From NCBI GenBank assembly GCA_030691225.1, contig JAUYES010000820.1, positions 1 to 5,221 of the forward strand: a DNA stretch of 5,221 bases. Reading direction: 5' to 3'. The DNA is from Holophaga sp. (GTDB lineage: Bacteria; Acidobacteriota; Holophagae; Holophagales; Holophagaceae). A model generated the notes under the pieces. The model was not told where the DNA came from and did not search any database. It worked only from the letters and a program-made list of their open reading frames with translations. Position numbers and translations under genes: made by a program. Position 1 is the first letter of the stretch. Each line of letters starts with the position of its first letter. Below, in pieces: positions 1 to 5,221 of this stretch.

Positions 1-1246
1 GTTCGGCCAACTTGAGGATGAACTCGCCGTCGGGGGCGCGGAGGGCCAGGTGCTGTTGCACTAAGCTTTCCAGAGCCTCGAGAGATTCCTCCATTCGCCC
101 TTCAAGAAGGGTCATGAGTGCGAATCCCATGCGCCCGAAGCGTGCTTGACTCCAGTTGTCACCGGCTTCGCGGAGACGGCGCAGAGCCTCGTTCTTGTTG
201 CCTTGAACCATAGCGGAATAGCCCATGTAGAAGCGGAGGGGTGGGCTCCATGCGTCTCTACTCTGCACCGCGGTGAGAATCCATGCTTCAAAATGCTTGA
301 AGTCGCCAATGTACAGGAAGGTATTCTCAACGCCCCCCTCGTGCCCCGTTTGTCGATCGTGTTTGAGTGCTGCCGCCTTGGCAACATCCAGAAGGCCTGC
401 ATTTCGGGCGCAATAGGCAATGCGTTTTAGTAGGAGTCCTGAATGAGCGTGGATACGAATGGCCTTAGCGAGAATCTCCATAGCCGGGCCATTCTTCCCA
501 AAGTCCGACATCATTTGAGAAAGGTCGCCTGCAGCAAAAGGAAGTCCCGGCACTAGGCTAAGCGCGCGATTCAGAGCGTGTTCGGCCAAGGCTCGATCTT
601 CGGGGATCCAGTCGGGTTTGGTCACGACTTCCTGGTAGGCCGCACAACCGAGCAGACACCAGCCCAGGGCGCACTCAGGCGCTTGTGCTATCAAGCGATC
701 CAGTCGAGGACGAAAATCGGGCGAGGAGGACAGGCGCGTCCAGATCGTTGGAAGGTTCAGGAGCTCCCAACTTAGGTCGAGTGATCGGGGTAACAGTCGG
801 CCATGGGGCTCTGAGCCAAAGGTCTCTGGCAAAGCGTTCAAGAAGGTCGTCATGGCCTCGGCTGGTGGTGCAGGGATTCCCGGTACATCGTGCCAAGCTT
901 CTCCACCCCGTCGCCAACGGAAACTAAGGCATAAAAAGTCCCCCTGGCGACTCGGTCGGAATTGGAGCTGAAAGGCCCGTTGACTGGTGGGAAAGGGCCA
1001 ATCCGGGTGAGGAATCCTGATTACCGTAGCCGGGGCCAGGGTCTCCAGGTAGGACTGAGCTATCCAATGGAGTCCTGGTAGGAAACCAGCGGGAGCATCC
1101 TGCGGTAAAAGGTGAATAATAATGCTCTCGCGCCAACGGCTAGGGCGCTGCGTCCATAACAGTCCAGCTCCTGCCAATCCCGCAATGCCCAGGGCACCCA
1201 GCAAGGCCCGGCGGGTCAGGGTGGATTTAGAAGGGACTGAATTCAT
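1..1246 (-). CDS. Membrane-anchored or exported helical (TPR-like) repeat protein, 3'-truncated by the window edge
   Basis: Reading the minus strand from the ATG at 1244-1246 gives 415 codons without a stop, so the gene continues beyond position 1. The start has an AAGG motif (1253-1256) 6 nt upstream and lies 14 nt after the stop of the aconitase-like gene, so the two are probably one transcript. Residues 9-31 form an N-terminal export or anchor signal: a twin-arginine-like TRRALLG (11-17), then a Gly/Ala/Leu-rich hydrophobic stretch, with no obvious signal-peptidase site, so an uncleaved anchor is plausible. Residues about 41-140 alternate predicted strands and helices in a way that recalls the TolB-like domain found before TPR arrays in some bacterial proteins; this is a weak resemblance. 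From about 183 onward the protein is helical, with repeat-like pairs at about 183-206, 215-235, 252-298, 335-362 and 366-400. No catalytic motif is visible. The likely role is protein-protein interaction on the outer face of the cytoplasmic membrane, but the function is unknown. Confidence 0.85.
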   Translation of the reverse strand, partial: MNSVPSKSTLTRRALLGALGIAGLAGAGLLWTQRPSRWRESIIIHLLPQDAPAGFLPGLHWIAQSYLETLAPATVIRIPHPDWPFPTSQRAFQLQFRPSRQGDFLCLSFRWRRGGEAWHDVPGIPAPPAEAMTTFLNALPETFGSEPHGRLLPRSLDLSWELLNLPTIWTRLSSSPDFRPRLDRLIAQAPECALGWCLLGCAAYQEVVTKPDWIPEDRALAEHALNRALSLVPGLPFAAGDLSQMMSDFGKNGPAMEILAKAIRIHAHSGLLLKRIAYCARNAGLLDVAKAAALKHDRQTGHEGGVENTFLYIGDFKHFEAWILTAVQSRDAWSPPLRFYMGYSAMVQGNKNEALRRLREAGDNWSQARFGRMGFALMTLLEGRMEESLEALESLVQQHLALRAPDGEFILKLAE

Positions 1247-1260
1247 CGCGGGCCTTGGGT

Positions 1261-3222
1261 CTAATGATTACGAATCAATTCCTCGAAACCACATAATCTC
1301 CCAGCAAAGGCACTGGCGGCAACGGTGGCTGGGCTTGCTAGCCAGACTTGGCCTGGGCCACTGCGTCCAGGAAAATTGCGGTTCACGGCTGATACCGTTA
1401 CCTGATCCGATCGGCTGCTCACGCCCGGGCCAGCATTCACGCAGGCACCGCACCCGGGGCCCAAGATTCGCGCGCCGGCTTCCTCGAAGGCGCTGATCCA
1501 GCCCAATTGGGTGGCATAGCGCCGAACATCTTCGCTTCCGAATTGGATGAAAAATTGAACGTGCAGGGGTACCGTCAAATTATGGTTCAGGGCCCAACGA
1601 ATCACTTCATGAACCCGTTCAATGTCTTCACGTTTCCCCCCGGTGCAACTGCCGGCGTAGGCAAGATCGATCTGCACAGGCTTGCTTAGGGAGCCGAGTT
1701 CCAGACCATTGCCGGGATCACCAGGACTGGCGACCATGGCGTTGATTGTTGAACAATCGATATCCAGTGTGTCGGCATATTCAGCATCGGGATCGCTGAA
1801 CATCCAGTTTTCGATGGGAATATCCGAGTGGCGGCGCTCCCATAGGAAGCGCACCGTTTGGGCATCCGGCGCTACGATGCCGCTAAATGCGCCTAGTTCG
1901 GCGGCCATGTTGGTGAGTGTGGCGCGTTCATCAATGTTCAGGTGGGCCAGGGCCTGCCCCTGAAATTCGATGATTCGGCCGATGGCGCCGCCTTCCCGGA
2001 GGAAGGGAAGGCGTAGCAAGTGGAGCGCCAGATCCTTGGCCGAAATGCCCGGTCGCAGACGGTGATTCAACCGGACCTGCAGCGTAGGTGGCACCGTGAC
2101 ACGCACATCTCCAGTCACAAAGGAATTGGCGATATCGGTCGTGCCCACGCCGAAGGCAAGGCAACCCAAGGCGCCACTGTGGGGCGTGTGGGAATCCGTG
2201 CCCACAACAACTTGGCCGGGGGTGGCGAAACGCTCCGTCATCAGGGCATGGCAGATACCCTCGGCGCTGCCATCGAGTTGCTCACCTAGCAGGCGGATTC
2301 CGTGATGTTGGCAGAAGGATTCCTGGGAGTGCTTCAGGCGATGGGCTACTTCTAGAAGACCCTGGGCTTGGCGTTCTTCGTTCATCACGCGATCCAGAAA
2401 ATTGAGATGATCGCGGAAAGCCAGGATCCGCTCAGGATCCTTGAGTCTCACGTTTTCGCCCATTGATTGGGCCAAGAAACTAGCCGCCATAGGCGTTACG
2501 TATTCGTGAGAAAAGCGCCAGTGAGCATGGACGAAAATTCCATCACCCGGCTTGACGATTGTGAGTCCGAGCTCGCCCGAGACAGGTTCGATCACCGCAT
2601 TGCGTGCCAGGATTTTTTCCGCCAGGGTCATGGGACGTTTGTCGTGCGCAGGCAAAGGTATTGTGAGTTCCCCGGCCATGCGGGCGCAGTTGAAGGCGAA
2701 CAAACCGCCTCGCTCGACAATGGCTCGGGTAATAGGGTCCATTCCCTTCGTGAATTCATCGAGCGGAATGGCTTCCCCATTGCGTAGGCGGGGGATCAGG
2801 TCGAAGTTCGTGCTGGTGAATAGGCCAAGGTTCTGGCAGTTCTGCAGGTAATGCGTTTCAAAGCTCTCAGCGATGACCAAGCGGATCCCGGCACACCATT
2901 CCGCATAGGCGCTGGCTTCGCGACTGGGGCCTTTGCCACGACGAGTCCCCGAGACGCTTATGGAAAAGTTTCCTCGTCGAACGGAGCCTTCGGACAAAGG
3001 GAACTGGGAGCCGCACCGCAGTCCGATGTAAGGAAAGTCACCCAGGCGAGCATCGAAGAAATAGCAGACCCAGCCGGGGGTGATTTCATCGATGCTGACT
3101 TCATTTAGCAGAGGGCGGGCCTCCGCCAGGGATAAATCCTCTCCCGCCAACTGACGCTGGATGCTGGCGGGATCTTCGCTCAAAAAAAGGATGCGCCCCG
3201 GGATGGTGACCAAATCCGACAT
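1261..3222 (-). CDS. Aconitase/3-isopropylmalate dehydratase superfamily protein, swivel domain fused in front of the [4Fe-4S] catalytic domain
   Basis: This 653-residue protein is likely a cytosolic [4Fe-4S] hydro-lyase that isomerises a hydroxy-acid such as citrate, isopropylmalate or homocitrate; the substrate cannot be told from sequence. The N-terminal part (about 1-185) is the LeuD-like swivel, with GKGPSRE (96-102) and a following segment ending in NLGLFTST (131-138). The catalytic part begins at MTLAEKIL (198-205). It contains SHE (238-240), DH (271-272), GTDSHT (341-346), NMAAE (438-442), SCTGGK (525-530), CGAC (591-594) and NRNFPGR (614-620). Cys526, Cys591 and Cys594 are the expected cluster ligands. 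The swivel-first order matches AcnB minus its HEAT-like domain, and the length roughly equals LeuD plus LeuC (about 670), so this is a single-chain reversed LeuCD-type enzyme. Oddities: Pro99 stands where aconitases have the catalytic serine of SSRE, Met245 where LeuC has Gln, and CTG replaces the usual CTN. The ATG at 3220-3222 is the only reasonable start; no in-frame start lies between it and the upstream terminator, and no Shine-Dalgarno is evident. Family assignment is firm and function open. Confidence 0.93.
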   Translation of the reverse strand: MSDLVTIPGRILFLSEDPASIQRQLAGEDLSLAEARPLLNEVSIDEITPGWVCYFFDARLGDFPYIGLRCGSQFPLSEGSVRRGNFSISVSGTRRGKGPSREASAYAEWCAGIRLVIAESFETHYLQNCQNLGLFTSTNFDLIPRLRNGEAIPLDEFTKGMDPITRAIVERGGLFAFNCARMAGELTIPLPAHDKRPMTLAEKILARNAVIEPVSGELGLTIVKPGDGIFVHAHWRFSHEYVTPMAASFLAQSMGENVRLKDPERILAFRDHLNFLDRVMNEERQAQGLLEVAHRLKHSQESFCQHHGIRLLGEQLDGSAEGICHALMTERFATPGQVVVGTDSHTPHSGALGCLAFGVGTTDIANSFVTGDVRVTVPPTLQVRLNHRLRPGISAKDLALHLLRLPFLREGGAIGRIIEFQGQALAHLNIDERATLTNMAAELGAFSGIVAPDAQTVRFLWERRHSDIPIENWMFSDPDAEYADTLDIDCSTINAMVASPGDPGNGLELGSLSKPVQIDLAYAGSCTGGKREDIERVHEVIRWALNHNLTVPLHVQFFIQFGSEDVRRYATQLGWISAFEEAGARILGPGCGACVNAGPGVSSRSDQVTVSAVNRNFPGRSGPGQVWLASPATVAASAFAGRLCGFEELIRNH

Positions 3223-3237
3223 GGAGCGATCATCGCA

Positions 3238-3266
3238 TAAATAGGCATAAGAAAGGGGCCTCCCAA
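3238..3266 (-). promoter_or_regulatory. Weak candidate sigma70-type promoter for the aconitase-like gene, overlapping the terminator
   Basis: On the minus strand TTGGGA (3266-3261) and TATTTA (3243-3238) are separated by exactly 17 nt. The first matches TTGACA at 4 of 6 positions and the second matches TATAAT at only 3 of 6. If used, transcription would begin about 10 nt before the ATG, giving a nearly leaderless mRNA, which would fit the absence of a Shine-Dalgarno. The match is poor and this is offered only because a gene starting 26 nt beyond a terminator needs some source of transcript. Read-through or a promoter inside the DUF1292 gene are equally possible. Confidence 0.18.
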
Positions 3267-3276
3267 AGGAGGCCCC
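3249..3276 (-). terminator. Rho-independent terminator after the DUF1292 gene
   Basis: On the minus strand a perfect 9-bp stem (GGGGCCTCC pairing with GGAGGCCCC, 3276-3268 and 3263-3255) encloses a 4-nt loop and is followed at once by the T-rich tail TTTCTT (3254-3249). It begins 20 nt past the DUF1292 stop codon. There is no T-tract on the plus-strand side, so it acts on minus-strand transcription. It ends the flgG-flgA-DUF1292 stretch and lies immediately in front of the aconitase-like gene. Confidence 0.9.
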
Positions 3277-3296
3277 GTGCGGAAAAGTGTCGTGGA

Positions 3297-3641
3297 CTAG
3301 TTGCCTTCTTCTTCGTATTTTTCTGAGAGTTCATCGAGATGGGCCAGCAAACGCTTGGCCATTTCCTCATCTTCCAGGACAGTGAAGTCATCATCCTTGA
3401 CTTCGAAGATTTCAATGCTGAGATTGGGCTCTTCCTTGGATTCCTCACCCTCGGTGAAGGCCTGTACCTCGGCCAAGGGGGCCATGATGCAGAAATGGCG
3501 GCCCTCGAAATCCAACTCATCGAGAATGGCATATTCTTCCTTTTCGCCGTTCTCGTCCTCGAGTTCGACCACCTCGATTTCGTGATCGTCATGTTCGTCG
3601 TGTTCGCAGTCAGGACCGTGGACGTGCTTTTCATGGGCCAT
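3297..3641 (-). CDS. DUF1292 family small acidic protein with His-rich N terminus
   Basis: This 114-residue, strongly acidic protein starts at the ATG at 3639-3641, 6 nt after a good AAGGAG Shine-Dalgarno (3648-3653). The first 20 residues hold six histidines (3, 6, 8, 14, 17, 20) and Cys12 in a pattern with HVHGPDCEH, a likely divalent-metal-binding tail; family members I recall often carry such His-rich leaders. Residues about 22-100 fit the DUF1292 pattern: a strand-rich segment with VELEDENGEKEEYAILDEL (24-42), then FEGRHFCIMAPL, an acidic linker, and EIFEVKDDDFTVLEDEEM, ending in a helix (about 95-110). There is no signal peptide or membrane segment, so it should be cytoplasmic. The molecular function of the family is unknown to me. 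It follows flgA by 65 nt and precedes a strong terminator, so it is either the last gene of the flagellar transcript or a separate monocistronic unit. Confidence 0.9.
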   Translation of the reverse strand: MAHEKHVHGPDCEHDEHDDHEIEVVELEDENGEKEEYAILDELDFEGRHFCIMAPLAEVQAFTEGEESKEEPNLSIEIFEVKDDDFTVLEDEEMAKRLLAHLDELSEKYEEEGN

Positions 3642-3647
3642 GATGGG

Positions 3648-3653
3648 CTCCTT
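3648..3653 (-). promoter_or_regulatory. Shine-Dalgarno of the DUF1292 gene
   Basis: AAGGAG lies 6 nt before the ATG on the minus strand. This fixes the start of the 114-residue frame over a longer overlapping minus-strand frame (3230-3703), which has basic, low-complexity content and no family resemblance. Confidence 0.85.
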
Positions 3654-3680
3654 ACAAGGGCTACAGAGTACGGTATGAGG

Positions 3681-3697
3681 CTCCTTGCTCCAAGGAG
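3681..3697 (-). other. Small hairpin between flgA and the DUF1292 gene
   Basis: On the minus strand CTCCTTG pairs with CAAGGAG across a 3-nt loop (7 perfect pairs). It begins 10 nt after the flgA stop and is not followed by a T-tract on either strand, so it is not a standard intrinsic terminator. It could be an mRNA-stabilising 3' end, a weak pause site, or chance. Its 3' arm carries an AAGGAG that is too far from any start codon to be a ribosome-binding site. Confidence 0.45.
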
Positions 3698-3706
3698 AAT
3701 CACAGA

Positions 3707-4402
3707 CTAGGAGCCCCAGTTGGCCTTGGCTTCACCACAACCCGTGACGATGGCTTGTACCCACTTGCGGTTGGGTAGTTCGACTCGAATCTTGTCGCCC
3801 AAGGCGCCGCTGCTGCGCGCCGTGGCATCGGCCGAAATGATCAGGGCCTCGAATTGCACACTTATCCGTACGCGTTCGCCAGTGCTAACAAGCGGGATGG
3901 GTTCCAGATCGCTTTGGGTCAGAACATGTCCCGCCTGCACATTGGCTCTCAAACGGTACCCGACTGGAAGGGCTGAAATTGCTCCAGGGGGAGGGTTTCC
4001 TTCAAAGGGGGATTCTTCCAACTGGTCTTCGGCGGGGACTGTTTTTCGCGAAAGGGAGGTTTTTGTTCGGAGCAAGTTTCCGGTCCAGCGGCCTTCTAGA
4101 TCTACCCGGGCATTTCCTGCCAGGCGGCCATCCATGAGAACCCTGAAAACGGCGAAAAAGTGTCCGGTAGGTTCCCTCTTGCTGAGATGAGAAGGCTCGA
4201 AGGTCACCTGAGAACCATGCACTCTTGGCAAGGTGGGGGAACGTGTTGCGCGAATGACATAGTGCCCGCCCGAAGCCTTGCTTTTCTCCAGGGCAAACGC
4301 TATGGCTTCTTCCTGAAGACGCTCGGCCAAGGCGGTGGACGGAACCTGTTCGCCTGCGAAGACCAAGAATCCGGAAAGAAGCAACATCAGCAGCGCGCGC
4401 AT
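3707..4402 (-). CDS. flgA: Flagellar basal body P-ring formation protein FlgA
   Basis: FlgA is a periplasmic chaperone that helps FlgI subunits assemble into the P ring around the rod. The 231-residue product (the E. coli protein has about 219) has a Sec-type signal peptide: MRALLMLLLSGFLVFAG with cleavage likely near residues 17-18. The middle part (about 20-140) is divergent. The C-terminal SAF-type domain (about 145-225) is diagnostic: LPVGYRLRANVQAGHVLTQ, then SDLEPIPLVSTGERVRI, then ALGDKIRVELPNRKWVQAIV. One Cys (222) lies near the end. The start is 4 nt after the flgG stop, and the ribosome-binding site overlaps that stop, which points to coupled translation with flgG. The usual partners flgH and flgI do not follow; instead a 65-nt gap and a DUF1292 gene come next. 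The identification rests on the SAF domain, the signal peptide and the flgG neighbour together. Confidence 0.93.
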   Translation of the reverse strand: MRALLMLLLSGFLVFAGEQVPSTALAERLQEEAIAFALEKSKASGGHYVIRATRSPTLPRVHGSQVTFEPSHLSKREPTGHFFAVFRVLMDGRLAGNARVDLEGRWTGNLLRTKTSLSRKTVPAEDQLEESPFEGNPPPGAISALPVGYRLRANVQAGHVLTQSDLEPIPLVSTGERVRISVQFEALIISADATARSSGALGDKIRVELPNRKWVQAIVTGCGEAKANWGS

Positions 4403-4404
4403 GG

Positions 4405-4411
4405 GATCACC
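4405..4411 (-). promoter_or_regulatory. flgA ribosome-binding site overlapping the flgG stop codon
   Basis: GGTGATC on the minus strand is fully complementary to the GATCACC part of the 16S 3' end and contains the flgG TGA (4407-4409). The flgA ATG follows 2 nt later. This arrangement supports translational coupling of flgG and flgA and supports the chosen flgA start. Confidence 0.65.
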
Positions 4412-5195
4412 GTTTCAGGCTTGCAACGAGCTGCAGCATCTGGTCCACGGTCTGAATGGTTTTGGAATTGGCTTCATAGGCGCGCTGGCCGATGATCATG
4501 TTCACCATTTCTTCGGCTACATCGACATTGGCCATTTCCAAAAAGCCCTGCTGAATCGAGCCCAGACCTTCTAGGCCGGGGGTTCCTTCGATCGGTTCAC
4601 CGCTAGCTAGGGTGGTCTGCACAAGATTTCGGCCCAGTTGGTTGAGGCCCGTGGGATTGATGAATTTGACGAGGGTGATCTGGCCCACTTGCTGCGGCTG
4701 CGATTGACCCGGCTGGGTGACCGTCACCGTGCCGTCTTGGCCAATCGTGACGCTCGTCGCATCCTGGGGCACGGTGATTTGGGGATCCAGAGCATAGCCA
4801 CTGGCATTGACCAGGGCACCATTCTGGTCCACCCCGAAAGAGCCGTCGCGGGTAAAGGCCTGAGTTCCATCTGGCATCGTTATCCGGAAGAATCCATCGC
4901 CTTCGATGGCCATATCGAAACGGCCGCCCGTGGTGCGAAAATTTCCCGTGGAATATTCGTGAACCACGCTCTGGAGCCTGGCGCCATGCCCCAACTGGAT
5001 GCCCGCAGGTAACGTGGTACTAGTAGAACTGCTTGTGCCCGCTAAATTGACCGTTTGATAGAGCAGATCCTGGAATTCGGCGCGGGCCTTTTTATAGCCG
5101 GTGGTATTCACGTTGGCCAAGTTGTTCGAGATGGTGTCCATGTTGTATTGCTGGACAGACATGCCGGCGGCGGCGGACCACATTGCACGCATCAT
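4407..5195 (-). CDS. flgG: Flagellar basal body distal rod protein FlgG
   Basis: FlgG builds the distal part of the flagellar rod, outside the cytoplasmic membrane, and is exported by the flagellar type III system, so no cleaved signal is expected and none is seen. The 262-residue length is typical (about 260). The N-terminal rod motif is ISNNLANVNTTGYKK (22-36). Next comes the FlgG-specific segment that distinguishes it from FlgF and FlgE: YQTVN at 46-50, a Ser/Thr-rich stretch 54-61, and LPAGIQLG (62-69). GRFDMAIEGDGFFRI (91-105) is the shared central motif. The C-terminal helix has ANVDVAEEMVNMIIGQRAYE (222-241) and ends DQMLQLVASLKR. The first of two adjacent ATGs is 7 nt after GAAGGAG. 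An in-frame TGA at 5208-5210 rules out an earlier start. The gene is directly coupled to flgA. Confidence 0.98.
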   Translation of the reverse strand: MMRAMWSAAAGMSVQQYNMDTISNNLANVNTTGYKKARAEFQDLLYQTVNLAGTSSSTSTTLPAGIQLGHGARLQSVVHEYSTGNFRTTGGRFDMAIEGDGFFRITMPDGTQAFTRDGSFGVDQNGALVNASGYALDPQITVPQDATSVTIGQDGTVTVTQPGQSQPQQVGQITLVKFINPTGLNQLGRNLVQTTLASGEPIEGTPGLEGLGSIQQGFLEMANVDVAEEMVNMIIGQRAYEANSKTIQTVDQMLQLVASLKR

Positions 5196-5202
5196 GGGAA
5201 GA

Positions 5203-5209
5203 CTCCTTC
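5203..5209 (-). promoter_or_regulatory. Shine-Dalgarno of flgG
   Basis: GAAGGAG lies 7 nt before the first ATG and 10 nt before the second, favouring the first as the start. Only 26 nt upstream of flgG are visible, so neither a promoter nor an upstream gene (flgF would be expected) can be judged. Confidence 0.85.
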
Positions 5210-5221
5210 AAAAAGGCGATT

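Noticed and set aside
146..927. Several short frames on both strands suggesting that the left 1.2 kb lacks a real gene
   Set aside because: The continuous 415-codon minus-strand frame, with a sensible start and export signal, explains the whole stretch. The short frames are in other phases.
1122..1496. A 124-codon plus-strand frame spanning the junction of the repeat-protein and aconitase-like genes
   Set aside because: It is Arg-rich, lies opposite two well-supported minus-strand genes and has no family resemblance.
1261..3222. Assignment of the enzyme as AcnB or as a housekeeping LeuC
   Set aside because: AcnB is about 865 residues with an N-terminal HEAT-like domain that is missing here. 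LeuC is about 466 residues without a fused swivel. Only superfamily membership is secure.
3230..3703. A 157-codon minus-strand open frame overlapping the DUF1292 gene
   Set aside because: It is out of frame with the DUF1292 gene, has basic, Ser/Arg/Lys/Pro-rich shadow-like composition and runs through the terminator. The 114-codon frame has the Shine-Dalgarno and the family pattern.
3339..3710. A 123-codon plus-strand open frame opposite the DUF1292 gene
   Set aside because: It is the antisense image of the acidic, codon-biased DUF1292 gene; it lacks a ribosome-binding site and any recognisable family.
1..5221. CRISPR array, insertion sequence, tRNA or rRNA gene, toxin-antitoxin pair, phage gene
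   Set aside because: No regularly spaced repeats, transposase-like frames, terminal inverted repeats or structured RNA genes were seen by eye. Coding sequence fills nearly the whole window.

Overview
The window carries five protein-coding genes, all on the minus strand, so transcription runs from high to low coordinates. In transcription order they are: flgG (flagellar distal rod protein), flgA (periplasmic P-ring chaperone), a small acidic DUF1292 protein with a histidine-rich N terminus, a 653-residue aconitase/isopropylmalate-dehydratase superfamily enzyme with its swivel domain first, and a membrane-anchored or exported helical-repeat protein that runs off the left edge. The long plus-strand open frames are antisense shadows of these genes.

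Organism: flgG and flgA imply a flagellated diderm, because FlgA serves the P ring in the peptidoglycan layer. No rRNA or other phylogenetic marker is present. Composition is moderately GC-rich. A deep-branching diderm such as an Acidobacteriota/Holophagae-type lineage is my guess from the general look of the DUF1292 and flagellar proteins; it is not demonstrated by the sequence.

Layout: flgG (4407-5195) and flgA (3707-4402) are separated by 4 nt, and the flgA ribosome-binding site overlaps the flgG stop codon, so they are translationally close and surely co-transcribed. The P- and L-ring genes flgH and flgI, which often follow flgA, do not follow here. After a 65-nt gap holding a small hairpin comes the DUF1292 gene (3297-3641) with a strong Shine-Dalgarno. 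It is closed by a textbook intrinsic terminator (9-bp GC-rich stem, T-rich tail). The aconitase-like gene (1261-3222) starts only 26 nt past the end of that T-rich tail and has no clear Shine-Dalgarno, which leaves an open question about how it is expressed. The repeat protein (1-1246) starts 14 nt after the enzyme's stop and probably shares its transcript.

Functionally the window looks like the tail of a flagellar rod operon followed by an unrelated metabolic/envelope gene pair. I see no mobile element, CRISPR array, tRNA, rRNA or toxin-antitoxin-like arrangement, and no clear evidence of a new multi-gene system. The most unusual element is the swivel-first, LeuD-LeuC-like single-chain dehydratase, with substitutions at positions normally used for catalysis or substrate binding.
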